A stretch of DNA of 64,000 nt from Chamaelirium japonicum (taxonomy: Eukaryota > Streptophyta > Magnoliopsida > Liliales > Melanthiaceae), in the NCBI GenBank assembly GCA_947650365.1, contig CANTAL010000098.1, forward strand, positions 682,001-746,000. Reading direction: 5' to 3'. Positions within the stretch are counted from its first letter, which is position 1; every line of letters starts with the position of its first letter. Positions 1 to 14,105 of this stretch are shown piece by piece. The notes under the pieces are model-generated. The model was not told the origin of the DNA and ran no database searches. It saw only the letters and a list, made by a program, of their open reading frames with translations. Both the position numbers and the translations under genes were made by a program.

Positions 1-2077
1 AAATTAGAATGGATCGTACCAATGAATTAGAATGGATATATTCGTGCGAAGGAATTAGAATGGATCGTACGAATGGATCGTACGAAGGAATTAGAATGAA
101 TTAGAATGGATACATTCGTGCGAATGAATTAGAATGGATCGTATGAATGAATTAGATTGGATCGTATGAATGAATTAGAATGGATCGTACGTATGAATTA
201 GAATGGATACATTCATGGGAATGAATTAGAATGGATCGCACAAAGGAATTAGAATGGATCGTACAAAGGAATTAGAATGGATCGTACGAAGGAAATAGAA
301 TGGATCGTACGAATGAATTAGAATGGATACATTCATGCAAAAGAATTAGAATGGATTGTATGAATGAATTAGAATGGATCGTGCGAACGATCCATTCTAA
401 TTTATACATATGATCCATTCTAATTCATTCACACGAATGTATCCATTCTAATTCACTCGTTCGATCCATTTTAATTCATTCACACAATCTATTCTAATTC
501 ATTCACACGATCCATTCTAATTCATTCGCATGATCCATTCTAATTCATTTGTACGATCCATTCTAATTCATTCATACAATCCATTCTAATTCTTTTACAC
601 GAATGTATCCATTCTAATTCATTCGTACGATTCAATCTAATTCCTTCGTATGATTCATTCTAATTCATTCGTACGATCCATTCTAATTCCTTCGTATGAT
701 CCATTCTAATTCATTCCCATGAATGTATCCATTCTAATTCATACGTACGATCCATTCAAATTCATTCATACGATCCAATCTAATTCATTTATACAATCCA
801 TTCTAATTCATTCGCACGAATGTATCCATTCTAATTTATTCGTACCAATCTATTCTAATTCATTCGTACGATCCATTCTAATTCAATACCATGATCCATT
901 CTAATTCATTCATACGATCCATTCTTACTCTATGAATGAGAATGGATCGTGCGAATGAATTAGAATGGATCGTACAAATGAATAAGAATGGATCGTACGA
1001 AGGAATTAGAATGGATCGTACGAAGAAATAATAATGGATCGTACGAAGGAATTAGAATGGATCGTACGATTGAATTAGAATGGATACATTCGTGCGAATG
1101 GTTTAGAATGGATTGTATGAATGAATTAGAATGGATCGTATGAATGAATTTGAATGGATCGTGCGAATGAATCAGAATTGATCGTACGAATGAATTAGAA
1201 TGGATCGTACGAATGAATTAGAATGGATCGTGCGAATGAATTAGAATGGATCATATGAATGAATTAGAATGGATACATTCGTACGATCCATTCTAATTCA
1301 TTTGTACGATCCATTTTAATTCATTCTAAGTCATTTGTACGATCCATTCTAATTCTTTAGCATGATCCATTATAATTCATTCGTACGATCCATTCTATTT
1401 CATTCATACGATCCATTCTTACTCATTCGTACGATCCATTCTAATTCATTCGCATGAATGTATCCATTATAATTCATTCGTATGATCCATTCTAATTCAT
1501 TCACACGATCCATTCTAATTCATTCATACGATCCATTCTAATTCATTCGTACGATCCATTATAATTCATTCGCACGATCCATTCTAATTCATTCATACGA
1601 TCCATTCTAATTCATTCATACAATCCAGTCTAATTCTTTCGCACGAATGTATCCATTCTAATTCATTCGTACGATCCATTCTAATTCCTTCGTACGATAC
1701 ATTCTAATTCATTCATACGATCCATTCGGACGAATGTATCCATTCTAATTCATTCGTATGATCCATTCTAATTCATTTGCATGATCCAATCTAATTCATT
1801 CGCACAATCCATTCTAATTCAACATTCGCACAATCTATTCTAATTCATGCGTACGATCCAATCTAATTCATTAGCACGATCCGTTCTAATTCATTCATAC
1901 GATCCATTATATTTCATTCGTACGATCCATTCTTACTCATTCGTACGATCTATTCTAATTCATTCACTCGAATGTATCCATTCTAATTCATTCGTACGAT
2001 CCATTCTAATTCATTCGCACGATCCATTCTAATTCATTCATACGATCCATTCTAATTCATTCGTTTGATCCATTCTA
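1..2077. repeat. 23/28-bp satellite, alternating-orientation blocks
   Basis: Tandem satellite with core GAATTAGAATGGATC in four blocks of alternating orientation: F about 1-386, R about 387-925, F about 926-1270, R about 1271-2077. Monomers are mostly 23 bp. A 28-bp form carrying GGATACATTCGTGC appears every few units. Copies differ by scattered substitutions (GTAC, GTGC, GTAT or GTAA joints; GGAATT for GAATT). Open frames here, such as the one at 719-904, are repeat translation only. No other sequence is embedded. Confidence 0.95.
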
Positions 2078-2087
2078 TAGAATGGAT
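2068..2087. repeat. 20-bp perfect palindrome at R-to-F switch
   Basis: The strand switch of the satellite falls in the middle of a perfect 20-bp palindrome centred on CTATAG. On the left the array reads CCATTCTA, on the right TAGAATGG. Confidence 0.9.
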
Positions 2088-5000
2088 ACATTCCTGGTAA
2101 TGAATTAGAATGGATCGTATGAAGGAATTAGAATGGATCATACGAATGAAATAGAATGGATCGTAAGAAAGAATTAGAATGGATTGTACGAAGGAATTAG
2201 ACAGGATCGTACGAATGAATTAGAATGGATACATTCGTGCAAAAGAATTAGAATGGATCGTGCGAAAGAGTAAGAATGGATCGTACGAATGAATTAGAAT
2301 GGATCCATTAGTGCGAAAGAATTAGAATGGATTGTATGAATGAATTAGAATGGATCGTATGAATGAATTAGAATGGATTGTGCGAATGGAGGATCGTACG
2401 AATGAATTAGAATGGATCCATTCGTGTGAAAGAATTAGAATGGATAGTACGAATGAGTAAGAATGGATCGTACGTATGAATTAGAATGGATACATTCATG
2501 GGAATGAATTAGAATGGATCGTACGAACGAATTAGAATGGATCATACGAATGAAATAGAATAGATTGTGCGAATGAATTAGAATGGATCGTATGAATGAA
2601 TTAGAATGGATCGTAGGAATGAATTAGAATGGATTAGAATGGATCGTATGAATGAATTAGCACGAACGAATTAGAATGGATCGTGCAAATGAATTAGAAT
2701 GGATCGTGCGAATGAATTAGATTGGATCGTGCGAATGAATTAGAATGGATCGTATGAATGAATTAGAATGGATATATTCGTGCGAATGAATTAGAATGGA
2801 TCGTATGAATAAAATAGAATGGATCGTATGAATGAATTAGAATGGATTGTACGAATGAATTAAAATAGATACATTCGTGCGAATGAATTAGAATGGATCA
2901 TACGAAGGAATTTGGGTGGATCGTACGAATGAATTAGAATGGATACATTCGTGCGAAAGAATTAGAATGGATTGTATGAATGTATTAGAATGTATCGTAT
3001 GAATGATTTAGAATAGACCGTGCGAATGAATTAGAATGGATCGTACAAATTAATTAGAATGGATTGTATGAATGAATTAGAATGGATCGTGCGAATGAAT
3101 AAGAATGAATCGTACGAATAAATTAGAATGGATACATTCGTGCGAATGAATTAGAATGGATCGTACGAATGAGTAAGAATGGATCGTACGAATGAAATAG
3201 AATTGATCGTACGAATGGATTAGAATGGATCGTGCTAATGAATTAGAATGGATCGTATGAATGAATTAGAATAGATTATGCGAATGAATTAGAATGGATC
3301 GTATGAATGAATTAGAATGGATCGTATGAATGAATTAGAGTGGATCGTGTGAATGAATTAGAATGTATATATTCATGCGAATGAATTAGAATGGATCATA
3401 CGAAGGAATTAGGGTGGATCGTAAGAATGAATTAGAATGGATACATTCATGCGAAAGAATTAGAATGGATTATATGAATGAATTAGAATGGATCGTATGA
3501 ATAAATTAGAATGGATCATGCGAAAGAATTAGAATGGATCGTACGAATGAATTAGAATGGATCGTACGAATGAATTAGAATGGATCATGCGAATGAATTA
3601 GAATGGATCGCATGAATGAATTCATATTAGAGTGAATTAGAATGTATCGTACGAATGAATTAGAATGGATCGTACTAATGAATTAGAATGGATCGTACGA
3701 ATGAATTAGAATGGATTGTGCCAATAAATTAGAATGGATCGTACGAATGAATTAGAATGGATATATTCGTGCAAATGAATTAGAATGGATCGTATGAATG
3801 AATTAGATTGGATCGTATTAATGAATTAGAATGGATCGTACGTATTAATTAGAATAGATACATTCATGGGAATGAGTTTGAATGGATCATACGAAGGAAT
3901 TAGAATGGATCATACGAATGAAATAGAATGGATCGTACAAAGGAATTAGAATGGATCGTATGAAGGAATTAGAATGGATCGTACGAAGGAATTAGAATAG
4001 ATCGTATGAATGAATTAGAATGGATACATTCGTGCAAAAGAATCAGAATGGATTTTATGAATGAATTTGAATGGATCGTGCAAATAAATTAGAATGATCG
4101 TGCGAATGAGGATACATTCGTGCGAATGAATTAGAATGGATCCTACGAATGAGTAAGAATGGATCATGCGAATGAAATAGAATGGATCGTAAGAATGAAT
4201 TAGAATGGATCGTGCGAATGAATTAGATTGGATCATTCGAATGAATTAGAATGGATCGTACGAATGAATTAGAATGGATACATTCGTGCGAATGAATTAG
4301 AATGGATCGTATGAATGAATTCGAATGGATCGTGCGAATGAATTAGAATGGATACAGTCGTGCGAATGAATTAGAATAGATCATACGAAGGAATTAGGGT
4401 TGATCGTATGAATGAATTAGAATGGATACATTCGTGCGAAAGAATTAGAATGGATTGTATCAATGAATTAGAATGGATCGTATGAAAGAATTAGAATGGA
4501 TCGTGTGAATGAATTAGAATAGATCGTACGAATGAATTAGAATGGATCGTATCAATGAATTAGAATGGATCATGTGAATGAATTAGAATGGATCGTATGA
4601 ATGAATTCGAATAGATCGTACGAATGAATTAGAATGGATACATTCGTGCGAATGAATTAGAATGGATCATACGAATAAATTAGGGTGGATCGTACGAATG
4701 AATTAGAATGGATTAGAATGGATTGTGCGAATGAATTAGAATGGATCGTACGAATGAATTAGAATGGATACATTCATGCAAATGAATTAGAATGGATCGT
4801 ATGAATGAATTAGAATGCATCGTGCGAATGAATTAGAATGGATCGTACGAATGAATTAGAATGGATACATTCGTGCGTACGAATGAATTAGAATGGATCG
4901 TACGAAAAAGTAAGAATGGATCGTACGAATGAATGGATCGTACGAATGAATTAGAATGGATACATTCGTGCGAATGAATTAGAATGGATCGTACGAATGA

Positions 5001-8000
5001 GTAAGAATGTATCGTACGAATGAAGTAGAATGGATCGTACGAATGAATTAGAATGGATCGTGCTAATGAATTAGAATGGATCGTACAAATGAATTAGAAT
5101 AGATGGTGCGAATGAATTAGAATGGATCGTACGAATGAATTAGAATGGATACATTCGTGCGAATGAATTAGAATGGATCATAAGAATGAATTAGAATGGA
5201 TCGTATGAATGAATTCGAATGGATTGTACGAATGAATTAGAAAGGATCGTGTGAATGAGTTAGAATGGATCGTGCGAATGAATTAGAATGGATCGTACGA
5301 ATGAATTAGAATGGATACATTCGTGCGAATGAATTAGAATGGATCGTACGAATGAGTAAGAATGGATCGTACGAATGAAATAGAATGGATCGTACGAATG
5401 AATTAGAATGGATCGTGCTAATGAATTAGAATGGATCGTACGAATGAATTAGAATAGATTGTGCGAATAAATTAGAATGGATCGTACGAATGAATTAGAA
5501 TGGATATATTCATGCGAAGGTATTAGAATGGATCGGACGAATGGATTAGAATGGATCCTACGAATGAGTAAGAATGGATCATACGAATGAAATAGAATGG
5601 ATCGTACGAAAGAATTAGAATGGATCGTGTGAATGAATTAGATTGGATCATGCGAATTAATTAGAATGGATCGTACGAATTAATTAGAATTGATACAGTC
5701 GTGCGAATGAATTAGAATAGATCATACGAAGGAATTCGGGTAGATCGTACGAATGAATTAGAATGGATACATTCGTGCGAAAGAATTAGAATGGATTCTA
5801 TGAATGAATTAGAATGGATCGAGTGAATGAATTAGAATAGATCGTACGAATGAATTAGAATGGATCGTATGAATGAATTAGAATGGATCGTGCGAATATT
5901 AGAATGGATCGTATGAATGAATTCGAATGGATCGTACGAATGGATTAGAATAGATACATTCGTGCGAATGAATTAGAATGGATCATACGAATGAATTATG
6001 GTGGATCGTATGAATGAATTAGAATGGATCGTACGAATGAATTAGAATGGATACATTCGTGCGAATGAATTAGAATGGATTGTTTGAATGAATTAGAATG
6101 GATCGTGCGAATGAAATAGAATGGATCGTACGAATGAATTAGAATGGATACATTCGTGCGTACGATTGAATTAGAATGGATCGTACAAATGAGTAAGAAT
6201 GGATCGTACGAATGTATGGATCGCACGAATGAATTTGAATGGATACATTCATGCAAATGAATTAGAATGGATCGTACGAATGAGTAAGAATGGATTAGAA
6301 TGGATCGTACGAATGAATTAGAATTGATCATACGACTGAATTAGAATGGATACATTCGTGCGAATAAATTAGAATGGATCGTACGAATGAATTAGAATGG
6401 ATACATTCGTGCGAATGAATTAGAATGGATCATATGAATGAGTAAGAATGGATCGTATGAATGAAATTGAATGGATCGTACGAATGAATTAGAATGGATC
6501 GTGCTAATGAATTAGAATGGATCATACAAATGAATTAGAATAGATTGTGCGAATGAATTAGAATGGATCGTACGAATGAATTAGAATGGATACATTAGTG
6601 CGAATGAATTAGAATGGATCGTAAGAATGAATTAGAATGGATCGTATGAATGAATTAGAATGGATCATACGAATGAATTAAAATGGATCATATGAATGAA
6701 TTAAAATGGATCGTGCGTATGAATTAGAATGGATCGTACGAATGAATTTGAATGGATCGTATGAATGAATTAGAATGGATATATTCGTGCGAATGAATTA
6801 GAATGGATCGTACTAATGAGTAAGAATGGATCGTACGAATGAAATAGAATGGATCGTACGAATGAATTAGAATGGATCGTGCTAATCAATTAGAATGGAT
6901 CGTACGAATGAATTAGAAAAGATTTTGCGAATAAATTAGAATGGATTGTACGAATGAATTAGAATGGATATATTCATGCGAAGGAATTAGAATGGATCGT
7001 ACGAATGGATTAGAATGGATCCTACGAATAAGTAAGAATGGATCATACGAATGAAATAGAATGGATCGTACGAATGAATTAGAATGGATCGTGTGAATGA
7101 ATTAGATTGGATCACGCGAATGAATTAGAATGGATCGTACGAATGAATTAGAATGGATACATTCATGCGAATGAATTAGAATGGATCATATGAATGAATT
7201 AGAATGGATCATATGAATGAATTCGAATGGATCGTACGAATGAATTAGAATGGATACAGTCGTGCGAATGAATTAGAATAGATCATACGAAGGAATTCGG
7301 GTGGATCGTACGAATGAATTAGAATGGATACATTCGTGCGAAAGAATTAGAATGGATTGTATGAACGAATTAGAATGGATCGTATGAATGAATTAGAATG
7401 GATCATGTGAATGAATTAGAATGGATCATACGAATGAATTAGAATGGATCGTATGAATGAATTAGAATGGATCGTGCGAATGAATTAGAATGGATCGTAT
7501 GAATGAATTCGAATGGATCGTACGAATGAATTAGAATGGATACATTCGTGCGAATGAATTAGAATGGATCATACGAATGAATTAGGGTGGATCGTTCGAA
7601 TGAATTAGAATGGATTAGAATAGATCGTGCGAATGAATTAGAATGGATCGTACGAATGAATTAGAATGGATACATTCATGCGAATGAATTAGAATGGATC
7701 GTATGAATGAATTAGAATGGATCGTGCGAATGAATTAAAATGGATCGTACAAATGAATTAGAATGGATATATTCGTGCATACGAATGAATTAGAATGGAT
7801 ACATTCGTGCGAATGAATTAGAATGGATCGTACGAATGAGTAAGAATGGATCGTATGAATGAATGGATCGTACGAATGAATTAGAATGGATACATTCGTG
7901 CGAATGAATTAGAATGGATCGTACGAATGAGTAAGAATGGATTAGAATGGATCGTATGAATGAATTAGAATGGTTCGTACGAATGAATTAGAATGGATAC

Positions 8001-9819
8001 ATTCGTGCGAATGAATTAGAATGGATCGTACAAATGAATTAGAATGGATCGTACAAATGAATTAGAATAGATTGTGCGATGAATTAGAATGGTTCGTATG
8101 AATGAATTAGAATGGATACATTCGTGCGAATGAATTATAATGGATCGTAAGAATGAATTAGAATTGATCGTATGAATGAATTAGAATGGATCGTACGAAT
8201 GAATTAGAATGGATCGTCTGAATGAGTTAGAATGGATCGTGCGAATGAATTAGAATGGATCGTATGAATGAATTAGAATGGATCGTACGAATGGATTAGA
8301 ATGGATACATTCGTGTGAATGAATTATAATGGATCGTAAGAATGAATTAGAATTGATCGTATGAATGAATTAGAATGGATCGTACGAATGAATTAGAATG
8401 GATCGTACGAATGAATTAGAATGGATCTTACGAATGAATTAGAATGGATCGTCTGAATGAGTTAGAATGGATCGTGCGAATGAATTAGAATGGATTGTAT
8501 GAATGAATTAGAATGGATACATTCGTGCGAATGAATTAGAATGGATCGTACGAATGAAATAGAATGGATCGTATGAATGAATTCGAATGGATCGTACGAA
8601 TGAATTAGAATGGATCATACGAAGGAATTTGGGTGGATCGTACGAGTGAATTAGAATGGATACATTCGTGCGAAAGAATTAGAATGGATTGTATGAATGA
8701 ATTAGAATGGATCGTGCAAATGAATTAGAATGGATCTTGCAAATGAATTAGAATGGATCGTATGAATGAATTAGAATAGATTGTGCGAATGAATTAGAAT
8801 GGATTGTACGAATGAATTAGAATGGATACATTTGTGCGAATGAATTAGAATGGATCGTATGAATGAATTAGAATGGATCGCATGAATGAATTCGAATGGA
8901 TCGTGCGAATGAATTAGAATGGATCGTACGAATGAATTAGAATGGATCGTACGAATGAATTAGAATGGATCGTGCGAATGAATTAGAATAGAGCGTAAGA
9001 ATCAATTAGAATGGATACATTCATGCGAATGAATTAGAATGGATCTTACGAGTGAGTTAGAATGGATCGTACTAATGAAATAGAGTGGATCGTACGAATG
9101 AATTAGAATGGATCGTGCTAATGAATTAGAATGGATCGTATGAATGAATTAGAATAGATTGTGCGAATGAATTAGAATGGATCGTACGAATGAATTAGAA
9201 TGGATCGTATGAATGAATTAGAATAGATCGTGCGAATGAATTAGAATGGATCATACGAAAGAATGGATACATTCGTGCGAATGAATTAGAATGGATCGTA
9301 CGAATGAGTAAGAATGGATCGTACGAATAAAATAGAATGGATCGTATGAATGAATTAGAATGGATCGTGCTAATGAATTAGAATGGATCATACGAATGAA
9401 TTAGAATAGATTGTGCGAATGATGAATTAGAATGGATCGTACGAATGAATTAGATTGGATCGTGCAAATGAATTAGAATGGATCGTACGAATGAATTAGA
9501 ATGGATTGTATGAATGAATTAGAATAGATCGTACGATTGAATTAGAATGGATCATGTGAATGAATTAGAATGGATCTTACGAATGAATTAGAATGGATAC
9601 ATTGGTGCGAATGAATTAGAATGGATCGTACGAATGAGTAAGAATGGATCATACGAATGAAATAGAATGGAACGTACGAATGAATTAGAATGGATCGTGC
9701 GAATGAATTAGATTGGACCGTGCGAATGAATTAGAATGGATCGTATGAATGAATTAGAATGGATCATAAGAATAAATTAGAATGGATCGTACAAATGAAT
9801 TAGAATGAATTAGAATGGA
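2078..9819 (+). repeat. Long uniform F-orientation satellite block
   Basis: About 7.7 kb of the satellite all in F orientation, the longest unswitched run in the window. Rare monomer variants recur in the same order, showing a larger unit of about 1.3-1.6 kb. GGATACAGTCGTGCG occurs near 4350, 5691 and 7252, each time followed by a copy with GAAGGAATT and then a GGGT variant. The joint GTGCGTAC or GTGCATAC occurs near 4873, 6156 and 7775. No gene or foreign insertion is seen. Confidence 0.93.
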
Positions 9820-9830
9820 TCCATTCTAAT
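9809..9830. repeat. 22-bp perfect palindrome at F-to-R switch
   Basis: The F array ends in TTAGAATGG and the R array starts immediately as its reverse complement, with GGATCC at the centre. The same junction recurs at 12213-12238, one 2.4-kb unit further on. Confidence 0.9.
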
Positions 9831-12212
9831 ACCTTCGTACGATTCATTCTAATTCATTCCCATGAATGTATCCATTCTAATTCATACGTACGATCCATTC
9901 TAATTCATTCATAACGTATGATCCATTCTAATTCCTTTGTACGATCCATTCTATTTCATTCGTATGATCCATTCTAATTCCTTCATACGATCCGTTATAA
10001 TTCATTCCCATGATTGTATCCATTCTAATTCATACGTACGATCAATTCTAATTCATTCATACGATCCAATCTAATTCATTCAAACGATCCATTCTAATTC
10101 ATTCGCACAAATGTATCCATTCTAATTCATTCGTACGATCTATTCTAATTCATTCACACAATCTATTCTAATTCATTCGTATGATTCATTCTAATTCATT
10201 AGCACGATCCATTCTATTTCATTCGTACGATCCATTCTATTTCATTCGTACGATCCATTCTTACTCATTCGTACGATCCATTCTAATTCATTCGCACGAT
10301 CCATTCTAATTCATTCATACGATCCATTCTAATTTATTAGCACGATCCATTCTAATTGATTCGTACGATCCATTCTATTTGATTCGTACGATCCATTCTT
10401 ATTCATTCGTATGATCCATTCTAATTCATTTGCACGAATGTATCGATTCTAATTCATTCGTACGATCCATTCTAATTCATTCATACGATCCATTCAAATT
10501 CATTCATACTCATTCGTGCGAATGAATTAGAATGGATTGTATGAATGAATTAGAATGGATCGTGCGAATGAATTAGAATGGATCGTACAAAATAATTAGA
10601 ATGGATCGTATGAATGAATTAGAATAGATCGTGCGAATGAATTAGAATGGATCGTACGAATGAATTAGAATGGATACATTCATGCGAATGAATTAGAATG
10701 GATCGTACGAATGAGTAAGAATGGATCATACGATTGAAATAGAATGGATCGTACGAATGAATTAGAATGGATCGTGCTAATGAATAAGAATGGATCGTAC
10801 AAATGAATTATAATGGTTCATACGAAGGAATTAGGGTGGAACGTACGAATGAATTAGAATGAACACATTCGTGCGAAAGAATTAGAATGGATTGTGTGAA
10901 TGAATTAGAATGGATCGTGCAAATGAATTAGAATGGATCGTGCGAATGAATTTGAATGGATCGTACGAATGAATTAGAATAGATTGTGCGAATGAATTAG
11001 AATGGATCGTACGAATGAATTAGAATGGATCGTATGAATCAATTAGAATGGATCGCATGAATGAATTAGAATGGATCATGCTAATGAATTAGAATGGATC
11101 ATACGAATGAATTAGAATGGATACATTCGTGCGAATGAATTAGAATGGATCATACGAATGAGTAAGAATGGATCGTACGAATGAGATAAAATAGATCGTA
11201 CGAATGAATTAGAATGGATCATGCGAATGAATTAGATTGGATCGTGAGAATGAATTAGAATGGATCGTACGAATGAATTAGAATGGATACATTCGTGCGA
11301 ATGAATTAGAATGAATACATTCATGCGAATGAATTAGAACGGATCATGCAAATGAATTAGAATGGATCGTACGAATAAATTAGAATGGTTCGTATGAATG
11401 AATTAGAATGGATCGTACGAATGAATTAGAATGGATACATTCGTGCAAATGAATTTAGAATGGATCGTACGAAGAAATTAGAATGAATTAGATTGAATAC
11501 ATTCGTGCGAATGAATTAGAATGGATCGTGCTAATGAATTAGAATGGATCGTGCGAATGAATTAGAATGGATCGTAGGAATGAATTAGAATGGATACATT
11601 CGTGTGAATGAATTAGAATGGATCGTACATATGAGTAAGAATGGATCGTACGAATAAAATAGAATGGATCATGCGAATGAATTAGAATGGATCATACGAA
11701 TGAATTAGAATGGATCGTATGAATGAATTAGAATGGATCGTGCGAATGAATTAGAATGGATCGTACGAATGAATTAGAATGGATACATTCTTGTGAATGA
11801 ATTAGAATGGATCGTACGAATGAGTAAGAATGGATCGTACGAATGAAATAGAATGGATAGTGCGAATGAATTAGAATGGATCGTATGAATAAATTAGAAT
11901 GTTAGAATGGATCGTACGAATGAATTAGAATGGATCGTGCAAATGAATTAGAATAGATCTTACGAGTGAATTAGAATGGATACATTCGTGCGAATAAATT
12001 AGAATAGATCGTACTAATAAGTAAGAATGGATCGTATGAATGAAATAGAATCGAACGTACGAATGAATTAGAATGGATCGTGCGAATGAATTAGATTGGA
12101 TCGTGCGAATGAAATAGAATGGATCGTATGAATGAATTAGATTGGATCGTATGAATAAATTAGAATTGATCGTATGAATGAATTAGAATGGATCGTACGA
12201 ATGAATTAGAAT

Positions 12213-12238
12213 GAATTAGAATGGATCCATTCTAATTC
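12213..12238. repeat. 26-bp perfect palindrome at F-to-R switch
   Basis: Second copy of the GGATCC-centred strand-switch palindrome, 26 bp long here. It is paralogous to the one at 9809-9830. Confidence 0.9.
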
Positions 12239-13078
12239 CTTCGTACGATCCATTCTAATTCATTCCCATGAATGTATCCATTCTAATTCATACGTACGAT
12301 CCATTCTAATTCATTCATAATGTACGATCCATTCTAATTCCTTCGTACGATCCATTCTATTTCATTCGTATGATCCATTCAAATTCCTTCGTACGATCCA
12401 TTCTATTTCATTCCCATGAATGTATCCATTCTAATTCATACGTACGATGCAATCTAATTAATTCAAATGATCCAATCTAATTCATTTATACGATCCATTC
12501 TAATTCATTCGCACAAATGTATCCATTCTAATTCATTCTTACGGTCCATTCTAATTCATTCGCACAATCTATTCTAATTCATTCGTACGATCCATTCTAA
12601 TTCATTAGCACGATCCATTCTAATTCAATCGTACGATCCATTCTATTTCATTCGTACGATCCATTCTTACTCATTTGTACGATCCATTCTAATTCATTCG
12701 CACGATCCATTCTAATTCATTCATACGATCCATTCTAATTCATTAGCATAATCCATTCTAATTCATTCGTATGATCCATTCTATTTCATTCGTACGATCC
12801 ATTCTTACTCATGCTTACGGTCAATTCTAATTCACTTGCATGAATGTATCCATTCTAATTCATTCGTACGATCCATTCTAAGTCATTCGCACGATCCATT
12901 CTAATTTATTCATACGATCGATTCTAATTCATTCATACTCTTTCGTGCGAATGAATTAGAATAGATTGTATGAATTAATTAGAATGGATCATATGAATGA
13001 ATTAGAATGGATCGTGCGAATGAATTAGAATTGATCGTACAAATTAATTAGAATGGATCGTACGAATTAATTAGAATG

Positions 13079-13083
13079 GATCG
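13079..13083. repeat. Target site duplication GATCG (left)
   Basis: GATCG lies directly before the LTR end TGTGGGGG and again directly after the other LTR end at 26946-26950. The paralogous satellite position, 10627-10631, has a single GATCG followed by TGCGAATGAATT, as expected for the unoccupied site. Confidence 0.95.
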
Positions 13084-13814
13084 TGTGGGGGAAAATCTTC
13101 ATGCCGACCCGAAGACTTTCCCAGCACCAGTCAATTGAAGTTGAAGTAGACGTTGAAGATCGTTGGTCAATCTGTTGATTGAAGTTGAAGCCTTTTGATA
13201 TGTCAATAGAAAGAGATATGCAATCAGAGAGTAGACACGAGAGGTGATCTCGGAGTTCAGCCGAAGCCTTCGTCTCCGTGCTATAGGGAGCAACCCGAAT
13301 TCACTAACACTTTTCTCGAAGTAACCTCGACAGGCCGAGTGCTACTGAAGCCTTTTTTTGATCTCTTCAAAGACAAGAAGTTGATCAAGTAAAGGTGAAG
13401 GGTGAGAAAATAGAAATTCCAGAGCTCTGGTTCTGAAAATCAGATCTAAGAGTGGAAAATGGATTTCGGATCTCGGATTTCGATCCTTTTACATTTGAAG
13501 GCTCTGCTATTTATAGGATTCTCTGGTGATAAATGGCGGTTTCTGCAGCCTCTGGGGATCCTCCAGGTAAATCTGGTGGGCCCCGTTACCGTCTTCTGGG
13601 GGATTCCGCAGGCTCTCGGTCCCACCAAACGGGGCCGGTGGGTCCCGCGATAATCCTCGTGGGTCCACCAGGCAGGGCCGGTGGGTCCCGAAGTAGTCTT
13701 CGTGGGCCCACCAGGCAGGGCCGGTGGGTCCCGTGGTGGTCCTCGTGGGCCCACTAGGCAGGGCCGGTGGGTCCCGTGGTAGCTGGTAGACTTCTGCCAA
13801 AATTTGCACCCACA
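13084..13814 (-). repeat. 3' LTR (left copy)
   Basis: 731 bp. In element sense it starts TGTGGGTGCAAATTTTGG and ends CCCCCACA. It is about 99% identical to 26216-26945 by eye. It carries a TATA box on the minus strand at 13508-13515 and a 43-bp GC-rich tandem repeat at 13632-13783. Open frames within it on both strands follow the GC-rich repeats and are not genes. Confidence 0.95.
13632..13783. repeat. 43-bp GC-rich tandem repeat in U3 of the 3' LTR
   Basis: GGGCCGGTGGGTCCCG recurs at 13632, 13675, 13718 and 13761, exactly 43 bp apart, with GTGGGCCCAC-like spacers. It lies upstream of the TATA box in element sense, so it is in U3, where enhancer repeats are common. The same array is present at 26763-26914. 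Confidence 0.9.
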
Positions 13815-13818
13815 GTTA

Positions 13819-13826
13819 CCCCCTCC
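13819..13826 (-). promoter_or_regulatory. Polypurine tract
   Basis: In element sense GGAGGGGG, then GTAAC... a five-base step (TAAC plus the last G) before the LTR start TGTGGG. Its position directly inside the 3' LTR fits the plus-strand primer of reverse transcription. Confidence 0.8.
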
Positions 13827-13933
13827 AAGTTAGCTAGAGTTCGTTCTGGCTGACTTGGATTTGGTGCAAAAAACAGCAACCCCCTGTCGCAAAAGACACG
13901 AAGGAACTTGTCGAAATATTAGTATAAAAAGGG

Positions 13934-14059
13934 CCGATCGGTCAATTTTGACCGATCGGTCAAGTTTGACCGATCGGTCAATTTTGACCGATCGGTCAAG
14001 TTTGACCGATCGGTCAAATTTGACCGATCGGTCAAGTTTGACCGATCGGTCAAATTCAA
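13934..14059. repeat. 18-bp tandem repeat around CCGATCGG (7 copies)
   Basis: Seven copies of an 18-bp unit, with the 8-bp palindrome CCGATCGG at 13934, 13952, 13970, 13988, 14006, 14024 and 14042. The spacers alternate between TCAATTTTGA-like and TCAAGTTTGA-like forms. It lies between the PPT and the 118-bp array, whose palindromes share the same core. As 18 is a multiple of 3, it gives an open frame of six-residue repeats, which I do not take as a protein. Confidence 0.92.
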
Positions 14060-14105
14060 CCGGTCAAGGATTGGGTGATCGGTCAAAAGACACGGTTTTT
14101 TGACC

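Larger units (their letters stand above)
9820..13083. repeat. Satellite in ~2.4-kb macro-units with internal inversion
   Basis: Blocks: R about 9820-10507, F about 10508-12225, R about 12226-12945, F 12946-13083. The order repeats with an offset of about 2.4 kb. The GGATCC palindrome is at 9809 and 12213, a rare CATTCATAA variant at about 9909 and 12311, and the R-to-F switch next to CATTCATACTC at about 10503 and 12937. The last unit is interrupted by the retrotransposon and resumes at 26951, where it matches the satellite after 10632. Confidence 0.88.

Noticed and set aside
719-6331. Open reading frames of 60-111 codons in the satellite (also at 40028-40285, 52665-52880, 54080-54295 and 63019-63207)
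   Set aside because: All translate the 23/28-bp monomers in rotating frames. No domain, no codon preference, and the same peptide words appear in every array.
1-13083. CRISPR array
   Set aside because: Repeats are contiguous and diverged, with no unique spacers, on both strands, and in an evident plant genome.
13446-13809. Pro/Gly-rich open frames on both strands within the LTRs (also 26571-26940)
   Set aside because: They follow the 43-bp GC-rich repeat, are present in both LTRs and overlap each other in opposite frames.
13922-13932. TATAAAAAGGG on the + strand just before the 18-bp array as a promoter
   Set aside because: The only sequence downstream for 2.4 kb is tandem repeat. The TATA box at 16639 is much better placed for the antisense gene.
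13855-14103. Open frame with LTDRS repeats over the 18-bp array
   Set aside because: An 18-bp period keeps any frame open. There is no other protein feature.
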